Of a DNA stretch of 64,000 bases, positions 43,067-51,560 are shown piece by piece (position 1 is the stretch's first letter; each line of letters begins with the position of its first letter). The notes under the pieces are model-generated. The model worked only from the letters and a program-made list of their open reading frames with translations. It searched no databases and was not told the origin of the DNA. Made by a program: the position numbers and the translations under genes. The stretch is from Candidatus Melainabacteria bacterium (lineage in GTDB: Bacteria; Cyanobacteriota; Vampirovibrionia; Obscuribacterales; Obscuribacteraceae): the NCBI GenBank assembly GCA_003242885.1, contig QKMZ01000004.1:186001-250000 (forward strand), in the 5' to 3' direction.

Positions 43067-45197
43067 GAAGTTTGAGGTTCTTCTTATCGTGCAGAATGAA
43101 ACAAAGGTCCGCAACAGTGACGAGCATTGAGATGTCGGCGTGTGTGATGTTGCAAAAATATTTTTTGTCGATCGGCAATATCTCGGACTTGTATTGCTCT
43201 GCCATTTTTATGTCTTTTCGGTGAATCGCCGCGATTACACCTAGTGCTGCTTTGCTCTGCAGATTTACTTGACGGCATGTAGGATTATCCTTTGTAGCAC
43301 TGACAACAAGAGCCTCTTTGTACAGCTTTTCTGCCTGCTCCCATTTGGATCGTTGCTGTAATCTTGATGCGGTTTGAAACAATGTACTGGCGAGCGGTCC
43401 CGGTTGCGGTGGGTTGAATCTTCTGCAAAGTTCGATAGCTTTGAGTCTAGTCGCTTCCTCTTCATCGAGCTTTCCTAGCTCGTGCAAAGCTGTGCCCTGC
43501 AGGTTGAGCATGCCTGCAGTATGCGCAGTAAATTCTTTACCGTGTGCCTTTTGCCACGCATATCCTTCATCGAGAGTTTTGATTGCGTCTTTGTAGAGAT
43601 GATGGATGACTTGGATTTCTGCCACTTTCACGCAGTTTTCCGACATCATGTGATCATGATTGTAAGTGCCATTCTTGCGCATCAACTCCAGTGATTTCTT
43701 GCCGTACATGACGGCTTCCTTGGGGTTTATGTCGCGACACGCGGATAAAAGCAGAGAGTAAGTGTATATTGGTTGAAACCCACCTTGCCTATCGCTGTCT
43801 GGGATTGCTTCGATAAGGATTTTGCGCGCTTCGGTGTTTCGCCCGAGAGCTATCAGCGTTTTTGCGTACGCTTGCAGTATGTACGAGAAGTTTTCTTTGT
43901 TCTTTTCTTTTCGTTTCAGCCTGATCGCTTCCTTGAACGCTGCCTCTGCTTCCACAGTGTTTCCGCCTTCAAAGTAATCCGTTCCTAAATTGCTCAGGAT
44001 GTCGGCAATTTCGGAAGCGTCCACGTCATTTTCACTTGCCCTAGCCAAGACGAGTCTGCGATACGGCACAGCCTCCGCATGTTTATTGTTGTGCTCGAGT
44101 GCAATGGCTGATTCGAGGGCGAGCTCCCATTCGAGTGTGGAATTGGCCGGAATCACTTGCTTGGATATCTTTTGAGCCTCCATGCACTTGGCGAGAGATT
44201 TTTCAAAATGGCCTTGATGCCGGTAAATCATTGCTAATAGAACTAAGTCTTGTGCGTAACAGGTGGCGTTGTCGACGGCTTGCGGCACCGCATTATCCAA
44301 GTCTGCTTGCGAGAAGTTTCTGTAGAGAGGCAGATCCTGCTCGACGATTGATACGACGGTATCTGGATGCCCATGAAAGAGGAACGTTTTTACGGCGAAG
44401 TTCATTGCGCTTCTAAACTCTGGCTCTGTGTAACCGTATGTGGTGCGCAAGACTTGCAGCATTCTTAGGACTTCTTTACCGCTTTGCTCTTTGCCGTCAT
44501 CTCTGTATTGGTTTAGCATCTCGTTCCACCTATGCAGGAGCTTCCTCCTATCTTCCAGTCGATGTTCGTATGCTGGTCCATGTATCATGGCTGCAGAAGG
44601 ATCTTTGGACATTGCGAATGAGATTTGCTTGTGTTCAATTTCGGCTCGTGAATCCAGCCTGGCGATGCGCGAAAATGCCGAGTCATTTGACTTGGCATCG
44701 ATTTGCAGCTGCTCTTCCAAAGTCGATGCTTTCTCAAATAGTTTGCGTGCCGAGATATAGTTGCCGTCTTCAAATTCCCAGTCAGCAAGCCGCATTAGCG
44801 CGATGTGCTGTTCTTTGGGAAGGGAAAACAGCTTTGAATCGTCGGTTGTTTTGCTGCTCTCCGCGCGCTCACTGATGTTTTCCGCAAGCGTTGCCGCTTG
44901 ATTCATGTACGCTTTGGCTTTGGATTGGTTGCTGAGCTGCTTTTCCAAATCGGTTAAACGGTTGAGTGCCGCCAGTTGATAATCATTTCTTCTTGCGTCT
45001 TGCCCGGCAGAAACGCAAGAGACGTAGAGGTGTTCAGCTTTCTTCAGCTCTTTGGCATTCTCGGCTGACTGCGCATCTCGGTAGAGATCGGTTGCTATTT
45101 GCGTACTCGATGCGCAGCTCTGCACCAGCAGCAAAGCTGTGATGCATGTGGCAACACGTATAAGAGTTTTGGATGTGTGGCCTTTGCTGCGCGGCAT
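42960..45197 (-). CDS. TPR-rich lipoprotein, paralogue of the downstream gene
   Basis: A 745-residue protein with a lipoprotein signal (CITALLLVQSC, lipobox LVQSC) after a basic n-region, followed by TPR-type helices throughout (LKKAEHLYVSCVSAGQDARR; NTVEAEAAFKEAIRLKRKEK; LGTDYFEGG). It resembles the gene at 40344 in order and sequence of the first 200 residues, so the pair arose by duplication. The two are about 290 bases apart on the same strand. Such lipoproteins probably act as interaction platforms on the envelope; no partner is evident beyond the neighbouring hydrolase and TPR genes. Confidence 0.82.
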   Translation of the reverse strand: MPRSKGHTSKTLIRVATCITALLLVQSCASSTQIATDLYRDAQSAENAKELKKAEHLYVSCVSAGQDARRNDYQLAALNRLTDLEKQLSNQSKAKAYMNQAATLAENISERAESSKTTDDSKLFSLPKEQHIALMRLADWEFEDGNYISARKLFEKASTLEEQLQIDAKSNDSAFSRIARLDSRAEIEHKQISFAMSKDPSAAMIHGPAYEHRLEDRRKLLHRWNEMLNQYRDDGKEQSGKEVLRMLQVLRTTYGYTEPEFRSAMNFAVKTFLFHGHPDTVVSIVEQDLPLYRNFSQADLDNAVPQAVDNATCYAQDLVLLAMIYRHQGHFEKSLAKCMEAQKISKQVIPANSTLEWELALESAIALEHNNKHAEAVPYRRLVLARASENDVDASEIADILSNLGTDYFEGGNTVEAEAAFKEAIRLKRKEKNKENFSYILQAYAKTLIALGRNTEARKILIEAIPDSDRQGGFQPIYTYSLLLSACRDINPKEAVMYGKKSLELMRKNGTYNHDHMMSENCVKVAEIQVIHHLYKDAIKTLDEGYAWQKAHGKEFTAHTAGMLNLQGTALHELGKLDEEEATRLKAIELCRRFNPPQPGPLASTLFQTASRLQQRSKWEQAEKLYKEALVVSATKDNPTCRQVNLQSKAALGVIAAIHRKDIKMAEQYKSEILPIDKKYFCNITHADISMLVTVADLCFILHDKKNLKLLMDTAQSIYDKDPQKQPDQLERLQRHRKTYAALLI

Positions 45198-45427
45198 CGA
45201 GAAAGGGAAGAAGTCCTGCCTGAAAAGGCTGAAAGGCTCTTGGTGCTTTATCTTAGGTTTTTTACGAGACCACTTTGAGTTTAGTAAGAGCCATTTGAAA
45301 TATGCCCTGAGATCACGCGCGTTCTAAACTTTTTGGTATCAATTCAGCAAACCAGGTCGATGCCTTGCAATTGTTTAGGGTTGGCGCTTTTCTTTGAAAG
45401 AAGGCGGTCTGAATTTCGCAATTCTCT

Positions 45428-45515
45428 GTAGGGGCGGCATAAATGCCGCCCGCGCGAAAAGTGCATGCAATGCGCCACTACGCGAACCGGTCGACGCATG
45501 GCGTCGACCCTACGT
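45428..45515. repeat. pair of facing GTAGGG-type hairpin repeats
   Basis: GTAGGGGCGGCAT...ATGCCGCC (45428-45451) and, in the opposite direction, GGTCGACGC-ATG-GCGTCGACC-CTAC (about 45489-45513) flank about 40 bases. Both have perfect 8-9 bp stems next to a GTAGG flank. Related units occur at 5791 and 33358. The pair resembles a bacterial interspersed mosaic element. Confidence 0.7.
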
Positions 45516-45521
45516 TAAATT

Positions 45522-45556
45522 GCAGCGGAATGAGACATCATCACGGTTTGCTGAAG
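45522..45556. repeat. 35-bp dispersed repeat, copy A
   Basis: It matches 59657-59691 at 32 of 35 positions (core GCGGAATGAGACAT and ATCACGGTTTGCT). In both places it lies some 50 bases beyond a large hairpin terminator of a minus-strand GC-rich gene, in the same orientation. Confidence 0.8.
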
Positions 45557-45600
45557 CAATAACAGTTTTGGATACTAAGCCTGGTAGTAGAAAAGGGCTT

Positions 45601-45656
45601 AAAAATCAGAGTGCAGGAGTCGTCGCCTGGAAAAGGCGATTCGGACTGCACTCTGA
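45601..45656 (-). terminator. large intrinsic terminator for the GC-rich genes to the right
   Basis: An 11-bp terminal stem (CAGAGTGCAG-type arms, 45606-45616 and 45646-45656) with an inner GTCGCC/GGCGAT stem. Read on the minus strand it is followed by five T residues (45605-45601). It would end transcription coming from the small membrane gene at 45751. Confidence 0.75.
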
Positions 45657-45750
45657 CAAAAAACTACAGCAGCTATTCTGCTAGAACGCCTTAACGCTGC
45701 GTTTTTTTATTCCCGCTGTTCCTGTTGTGCAGGAAGGCGTGAGGCGACGA

Positions 45751-46032
45751 TTAACGCCGGCTCGGCAGGATGTACTCGAAGGCGCCGACGATCACCCAGA
45801 GCATCAGGAAGGACCCGAGGGTGTACGGGTTTCCGATGAGGGCGAAGCCGATCGCGAACATCGCCGTGAAGACGAGGCCGTTGAGAGCGGCGCGGACGAA
45901 CTTCTGAGTACCGGGGTTGGCGATGCTGTTCACGTTGAACAGATTCAGCACGAGCTGCTGAACTGCTCCGGAAGTGAAGGCCACGACCAGCACAACGATA
46001 ATGGTGGGAATCAGGCTTGCAAACGTGTTCAT
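45751..46032 (-). CDS. small GC-rich-coded membrane protein
   Basis: A 93-residue hydrophobic protein with three probable membrane segments (about 7-30, 48-68 and 70-88) and the ending EYILPSRR. GAGGA lies upstream of the ATG at a suitable distance. It is encoded in the same C/G-ending codon style as the acyl-CoA synthetase gene 186 bases upstream and probably shares its transcript. I do not recognise the family. Confidence 0.75.
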   Translation of the reverse strand: MNTFASLIPTIIVVLVVAFTSGAVQQLVLNLFNVNSIANPGTQKFVRAALNGLVFTAMFAIGFALIGNPYTLGSFLMLWVIVGAFEYILPSRR

Positions 46033-46218
46033 GGTTTTGTCCTCTACGAACCGGCTTCTAAAGCCCGGTTCGAATCATCTGCATTAGCAGCGAGCAAGGA
46101 CAAGGTGCAGCAAACACAATGAAAACATCACTGGACAGCGCGTACGCTACCCTGGACAAGAAACCGCATGCGGCTGCCTGCAAAGTTCTCACGTGTTTGC
46201 CACACACAAAAGAAGCGA

Positions 46219-48117
46219 TTACTTCTTGTACATCGCCTCGATTTCGGACTTGTAGCGTTTCATCGCTTCCTCGGCACGAATCTTGAGAGTCGGCGTCAGC
46301 AGACCGTTTGCGACGGTCGCTTCCACCGGCAGGATGGTGACCTTCTTCACCGTCTCCCAGCGCTGCAGCTTCTTGTTGGCGGTTTCCTTCGCCTGTTCGA
46401 TCAGCTTCACGATCTCGGGGTGCGAGGCGTAGAACGCTGCCGCGTCCTGACCGGTCGGGGCAGTGATGCCCTTCGCCTTCAGGTGATCCTTGGCCGTGAG
46501 CTGGTTGACGAAGACGAGCGCCGAGACAAACGGCAGACCGTCGCCGATCGGGACCATGAAGCCCACGATCGACTCGCCGTCGAACGCCTTCTCGACGTCG
46601 TCCGGCGAAACGTATTTGCCCTGGTCCGTCTTGAATTGCCGCTTGGCGCGACCGCGGATGGCAACGTAGTCGCCGTCGACGATCTGTACGACGTCACCCG
46701 AGCAGAAGTAGCCTTCCGCGTCGAACGACTTGGCGTTTTCTTCCGGCAGACCGAGGTAGCCGCTGAAGATGGGACCGTGCTCGAACTTGTTCTTCATCCA
46801 GAGCACGCCGGTGTTCGGCTTGTCCAGGTCGGCTTCACGCGGAACGACCTTGATGAGCACGTTCGAGACGACCTTGCCCACGGTGCCGACCTTGTTGGCA
46901 GTGGGCGTGTTGACGATCACACCGCCGGAGGTTTCGGTCATGCCGTAGCCTTCCAGAAGCTTGATGCCGACGAGGTTGAAGAAGTTCAGGATGTCCGACG
47001 AGATGGCCGCGCCGCCGGACATGACGATGCGCAAGCGACCGCCCATGCCTGCACGCACCTTCTTGAACACCAGCTGGTCGGCAAGCCAACGGCAGAAGCC
47101 GGGCTTGTCTTGCTTGAGTGCCCAAGCGACAAGCTTGCCCTTGACGCCGGTTTCGGCAACAAGCTTCTTGTCGATCTTGTCTTTCATCTTGCGCCACACC
47201 GCCGGCACGCCGATGAGCATGGTGGGCTTCACGACAGGAAGCACGTCACCGACCTCTTCGGGCGAGCAGTACGCAGACGGGATGGCGTTCCACAGCGTGA
47301 GCGCATTGCCGTCCACTCGCTCGTACACGTGGGCGAGGGGCAGATAGCTGAGAGCGACGTCTTCCTCGTTGAACTGGAAGGCCGTCTCACTCAGGGTCTC
47401 GCAGGCGGAGGCGATGTTGCCGTGCGTGAGCACAACGCCTTTGGGCCGCCCGGTCGAGCCGGAGGTGTAGATGATGGTCGCCGGGTCGCTTCTCGTGATC
47501 GACGCCAGGGCGCCGGCCAGAATCGCGTTGCGATGGTCGCCTTTGACCACTTGCTCGATCTCGAGAAGCAGATTGCGAGTGAGGATCGAGTATTCCTTGC
47601 GGCTCGGAGCCTGCGCTTCGTAGTCGGCAAGGTTGATGATCGGCTCGTTGAGCAGGAACTTCTTCACAGGCGCATCGGGGCTGACCTTGGCGAGCTGCTC
47701 GGAGCTGTCGCCGAAAAGGAAGGTCGCGCCGGAGTTGGCCAGGATGTAGTCGACTGCTTCGCCGTTCGAGTTCGGATAGATGGGAACCGTGACGCCGCCC
47801 ATGGTCTGGATCGCGAGATCGGTCCAAACCCATTCGGGCTTGTTCCAGGCCAGGATGGCTGCCTTGTCGCCGCGCTTGAAGCCGCACTGGCGAAGGAAGT
47901 TCACGATTTCTGCAACGAGCACGCCGGCGTCCTCGAAAGTAAGCGCAACGTAAGGCTCACGTTTCGGAACATAGACATGCGGAGCATGCATTGGGCCACC
48001 GCCAATCAAGATAGGCTCGCCAAGCGGTCGCCGATTCTTCACGAGGAAGGCGGGACGGTGAGATTTCTCGAAGACGTGGCGCCAGAAGCGATGGATCAGT
48101 GTTTCTTGTGATGCCAT
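46219..48117 (-). CDS. long-chain fatty acyl-CoA synthetase (AMP-forming)
   Basis: It activates fatty acids to acyl-CoA through an acyl-AMP intermediate. The 632-residue ANL enzyme shows the ATP-binding P-loop IIYTSGSTGRPKGVVLTHGN (about 215-234), LSYLPLAHVYERVDG, EGYGMTETSGGVI (about 360-372), and CSGDVVQIVDGDYVAIRGRA (about 465-484) followed by KTDQGKYVSPDDVE. Length and motifs fit FadD15-like synthetases. Codons end almost always in C or G, unlike genes before 45 kb. With the patatin, thiolase and FadB-like genes to its right it makes a fatty-acid degradation cluster, although it is transcribed in the opposite direction. Confidence 0.93.
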   Translation of the reverse strand: MASQETLIHRFWRHVFEKSHRPAFLVKNRRPLGEPILIGGGPMHAPHVYVPKREPYVALTFEDAGVLVAEIVNFLRQCGFKRGDKAAILAWNKPEWVWTDLAIQTMGGVTVPIYPNSNGEAVDYILANSGATFLFGDSSEQLAKVSPDAPVKKFLLNEPIINLADYEAQAPSRKEYSILTRNLLLEIEQVVKGDHRNAILAGALASITRSDPATIIYTSGSTGRPKGVVLTHGNIASACETLSETAFQFNEEDVALSYLPLAHVYERVDGNALTLWNAIPSAYCSPEEVGDVLPVVKPTMLIGVPAVWRKMKDKIDKKLVAETGVKGKLVAWALKQDKPGFCRWLADQLVFKKVRAGMGGRLRIVMSGGAAISSDILNFFNLVGIKLLEGYGMTETSGGVIVNTPTANKVGTVGKVVSNVLIKVVPREADLDKPNTGVLWMKNKFEHGPIFSGYLGLPEENAKSFDAEGYFCSGDVVQIVDGDYVAIRGRAKRQFKTDQGKYVSPDDVEKAFDGESIVGFMVPIGDGLPFVSALVFVNQLTAKDHLKAKGITAPTGQDAAAFYASHPEIVKLIEQAKETANKKLQRWETVKKVTILPVEATVANGLLTPTLKIRAEEAMKRYKSEIEAMYKK

Positions 48118-48992
48118 GTATAACTCCTTGGTGCGTTTCGTTGAAAGGGAACGCAGAATGAGCTCAGGAGCTAAAGTTCTGAGCTGTGGCTAGATTTGGT
48201 TGAGACAAGATCCGGGCTTGTACTGTGCTCAAGAGCAAAAGCTCCCCGACACTCTCGAAAGAGCGAACGGGGAGATGCAGAGGTGCTGTGGAGACTTAGT
48301 TAGAAGCCGGGAGCGTGTAAACGAATTAGTTGCAAAATAAACGCCTCAGACTACAAGGTCATTTCGCGCTATCTCAAGAGCTCAAGAAAAGAGATGGGGC
48401 TCATGCAAATGTGGTGGTATTGGCTTTGGTGCGCTCTCGGACTTGGAAAACAGCGATCGGTGCGGTTGAACTTAGCAAAGCGGCGTGAGCTGTGATCGGT
48501 TGTGACACAGCTCGGCCGTTTGTAAGCAAAACCGCTGAACATCAAGGTCTTGACAATTAGAAGTCATGAGGAAGTGGTATCACTGGCGGAGCCCGAGCGA
48601 GTGGTAAACGAGAGGAATTTCGTGCCTTTAGGTGGGTTGAAAAGAGGAGTGTTGGTGGGTTTTTGATGTCATGCTCTTGACCTCTTGGCGGGATAAGAAA
48701 TCAGCGCTAATTACAAACTCAAGTTAATCCGTAGTCCTGAATGAGATCTATTAAGCCAAAAGTCTGGAGAAGGCGATTGTTATTGGGCCTCCAAACTTCC
48801 TAGATTTCACAAGTACTTTTATCGCTTCCATTTTTTCTTTCACCACCCTCTAACCCGAATTCCTTCTCTGTTCTTTCTGTCTAAGTTTCACGCCTGCCAT
48901 TTCTGGCTGGCTTAAATGACAGGCCGTCTCTCAAACAGAAAAAGTGTCCCCCCTGCTCTGGTGCGGACATCGGCCTCTAATTGGAGCGCACC
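48118..48992. promoter_or_regulatory. long AT-richer divergent control region
   Basis: 875 bases without a gene between the divergent acyl-CoA synthetase and patatin genes. Visible structure: an inverted repeat AGCTCAGGA-N7-TTCTGAGCT (48161-48169 and 48177-48185), and CTCCCCG/CGGGGAG (48242-48248 and 48268-48274) near the synthetase side. A TTGACA at 48550 has no well-spaced -10. Either inverted repeat could be the operator of a fatty-acid regulator; which one is unknown. Composition here is like the rest of the genome, not like the flanking genes. Confidence 0.45.
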
Positions 48993-50078
48993 ATGACAAC
49001 GCAAAATAATGACTCTGGTGCTCGCAACCTCGATACGCCGTCACTGCATCTTGTCTGTGGCAGCGGCGGGTCGCGGGCTATCCTCGCCGGGACTGGAACT
49101 GTCTTGGCTCTCAGCGTCGCTGGGCAAAAGAAGTTCCACTCCATGGGCGGCATCAGCGGCGGTTCCATCCCCACCGCGCTTCTCGCTCTCGGAATGGACG
49201 CAAAGGAGCTGACTCACCTCGCTCTGGACCTCGATTTCGCTGAGAAGCTGACTCGCCATTCCGGCATCTTCAAGATTATCTTCGCCTACTTCATGCAGCG
49301 CCGGTACGAGAAGACTCGTCCGGTGAAGGGCGTGATGAGTTCGGAGAAACTCGGCACTTTCCTCGAAGACCTCGCGAAAAAGGCGGGCGACAATGTCACC
49401 GAATCCGGTTGGCCGAAGGGCTACTGGACGATGGCTGTTGCCGGTCGTTCGCGCTACGTCTTCACTGACCACGGCATCTACGAGCACAAGGAAGATGGCA
49501 ACATCATCCAGCTCTCGGATAAGCCCGGCCCGCTCGGCATCGCCGTTCGCGGTTCGTGTGCTGTTCCGGGTGTGATCGACGCCGTGCCTTACGAGGACGT
49601 GCTTCTTCACGACGGTGCAATGGGTCCGGAAGGGCGTTGCCCTGTCGGTCTCGTGCAGACGTTCTTCGGTGCTTCCCGCAACAAGATTGTGGCGATGGAC
49701 GTCGGCGATGACTCGTCGAAGTGGTCGCGCCGCATCTACAAGCTGTGGAAGACCATCTGCGGTGATGAGTGCATTCCGCCGGACCAGGAAGACCTGACCA
49801 GCGAGGGTGGGCTCATGCTCGCAACACCGACTGCCATGAACTTCCGCTCGCTTCAGTTCACGCTCACGCGCGACCAGAAGTGGCAAGCGGTCATGGCGGG
49901 ATTCATGGGTTCGCTGCCGGCACTGACTGCCAGCGGCGTACTCGCCGGTGACAACCTGGCGCGGGCGAACGAGATCGCCGAGCGCTTCAAGGAGATCCAG
50001 TTCGTCTGCACTGACGCTCAGGAAGGCACGCTCGCTGCGATGACCGATGAGCTGATGGCCAAGCACGGGCTGTACTAA
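48993..50078 (+). CDS. patatin-like phospholipase
   Basis: A predicted lipid acyl hydrolase. The Ser-Asp dyad motifs are present: the oxyanion glycine loop CGSGGSRAI (about 22-30), the nucleophile elbow GISGGS (about 49-54; Ser in G-x-S-x-G) and HDGAMGPEG (about 204-212) with the catalytic Asp in DGA. The frame opens at a TTG (48981), but the GGAG inside that stretch is the ribosome site for ATG 48993, giving 361 residues. No signal peptide is present, so it acts in the cytoplasm or is exported by another route. It is the first plus-strand gene of the lipid cluster and has the C/G-ending codon style. Confidence 0.9.
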   Translation: MTTQNNDSGARNLDTPSLHLVCGSGGSRAILAGTGTVLALSVAGQKKFHSMGGISGGSIPTALLALGMDAKELTHLALDLDFAEKLTRHSGIFKIIFAYFMQRRYEKTRPVKGVMSSEKLGTFLEDLAKKAGDNVTESGWPKGYWTMAVAGRSRYVFTDHGIYEHKEDGNIIQLSDKPGPLGIAVRGSCAVPGVIDAVPYEDVLLHDGAMGPEGRCPVGLVQTFFGASRNKIVAMDVGDDSSKWSRRIYKLWKTICGDECIPPDQEDLTSEGGLMLATPTAMNFRSLQFTLTRDQKWQAVMAGFMGSLPALTASGVLAGDNLARANEIAERFKEIQFVCTDAQEGTLAAMTDELMAKHGLY

Positions 50079-50239
50079 GAATCAGCCGAAAGGTCTGGTT
50101 CAAACGCACACCAAGGCGATCTCGTTACTGCTAAGCTAAATCAGTCAAGCGACTTCTTCGCTTGGCAAACCTGCTGGAGGGCGCTCGGCGACTCGTTGTC
50201 ACGGGTGCCCTCCTGCAAGAGTCTACTAGGAGAAAAACA

Positions 50240-51490
50240 ATGACAGCCAAGAAAAATGCCTGGCTCATCTCTGGTGTTCGGACTCCGATTGGCTCGTTCG
50301 GCAAATCTCTGCGATCGGTCACTGTCGACACGCTTGCAGCGCATGTGATCAAGGGCGTTCTGCGCCGGTCCAAGGTCAACCCGTCCGCAGTGGACGCGGT
50401 GATTATGGGTCACGGCTACCAGTCGTCCTACACGCCCAACACTGGTCGTGTCTCTGCGCAGCTCGCGGGCGTGCCTGACTCCGTTCCCGCTGTGACTGTT
50501 CAGCGTCAGTGTGGTTCCGGCATGGAAGCCGCGAACAACGCCGCTGAAAAGATCTGGCTGGGAAAGGCTGACCTCGTGCTTGCCGTCGGTGCCGAGTCCA
50601 TGTCCACCATCCCTTACCAACTCCCCGGCAGCCTCCGCTGGTCTGGACCGATCGTGAAGTGGTTCAGCAAGTGGATCAAGCCGCAGGGCCCCCGCCCTGT
50701 CATCGCGCTGGCCGACAACGGTCTGGCGCCTCTGAAGCTCATCTGGGACATGAAGACCGTCTACATGTCCGGCACGGCTCAGCGCCTCGCCAACACCTAC
50801 CAGATCGCGCGTGCAGACGCCGATGCCTATGCGTACCGCTCGCAGGAGCGCGCGCATGCGGCCATCACGTCCGGACGCTTCGATGTGGAAATCGAGCCCA
50901 TCGAGACCAGCCGCGGCTATTTCAGCCGTGACGAGCACGCTCGCGGCGTCAAGTCCGAGCGCAATCCGGGTGGCACCACTCTGGAGAAGCTCAACAGCCT
51001 GGGCGGTGTTCTGAAGACTCAGGACATCACCGCTGGCAACAGCTCTGGTATCAATGACGGTGCCTGCGCGCTGCTGATCGCGTCCGACGAGAAGGTTGCC
51101 GAGCTTGGTGTCGAGCCGCTCGCGCTGCTCGTCGACCACGCGGTTGCCGGTGTCGACCACGAGCAGATGGGCATTGGTCCGGTCGAAGCCATCAACAAGC
51201 TTCTCGCCGCGAACAACCTGACCATCGCTGATATCGACCTGATTGAGATCAACGAAGCCTTCGCCGCCCAGTACCTGGCCTGCGAAAAGCTGCTTGGTCT
51301 GGACCGCAACAAGGTCAACGTGAACGGCGGCGCTATCGCCCTCGGTCACCCGATCGGCATGTCCGGCGCTCGCGTTCTGCTGACGCTCGCTCACGAGCTG
51401 AAGCGTCAGGGCAAGAAGCGCGGCATCGCTGCACTCTGCATCGGCGGCGGTATGGGCATCGCGACCCTTATCGAAAACCCGTCGGCGTGA
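50240..51490 (+). CDS. fadA: acetyl-CoA C-acyltransferase (thiolase)
   Basis: It cleaves 3-ketoacyl-CoA with CoA, the last step of each beta-oxidation turn, or condenses acetyl-CoA in reverse. The 416-residue protein has the nucleophilic Cys in [48 protein letters not shown] with the catalytic His, and the second Cys in [14 protein letters not shown] 50240 is chosen because AGGAG ends seven bases before it; the frame is open 26 codons upstream. It lies 160 bases after the patatin gene and 70 before the FadB-like gene, with which it should form the trifunctional beta-oxidation complex. Confidence 0.93.
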   Translation: MTAKKNAWLISGVRTPIGSFGKSLRSVTVDTLAAHVIKGVLRRSKVNPSAVDAVIMGHGYQSSYTPNTGRVSAQLAGVPDSVPAVTVQRQCGSGMEAANNAAEKIWLGKADLVLAVGAESMSTIPYQLPGSLRWSGPIVKWFSKWIKPQGPRPVIALADNGLAPLKLIWDMKTVYMSGTAQRLANTYQIARADADAYAYRSQERAHAAITSGRFDVEIEPIETSRGYFSRDEHARGVKSERNPGGTTLEKLNSLGGVLKTQDITAGNSSGINDGACALLIASDEKVAELGVEPLALLVDHAVAGVDHEQMGIGPVEAINKLLAANNLTIADIDLIEINEAFAAQYLACEKLLGLDRNKVNVNGGAIALGHPIGMSGARVLLTLAHELKRQGKKRGIAALCIGGGMGIATLIENPSA

Positions 51491-51560
51491 GCATCTCATC
51501 ACTCGTTGAGTTGCAAACTCGTTCCCTACTTCCAAGTTCCAAAACAAAAACGAGGAACCT

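Noticed and set aside
46050..46085. tRNA-like GGTTCGAATC and stem between the small membrane gene and the synthetase gene
   Set aside because: Only one hairpin (GAACCGG...CCGGTTC) is present; no acceptor stem, D-arm or anticodon arm can be drawn.
46168..48111. 647-codon plus-strand frame opposite the acyl-CoA synthetase
   Set aside because: It is the mirror of a gene with C/G-ending codons; it has no family motifs, while the minus strand has all AMP-binding motifs.
49041..50066. 341-codon minus-strand frame opposite the patatin gene
   Set aside because: Antisense shadow of a patatin with its dyad motifs intact.
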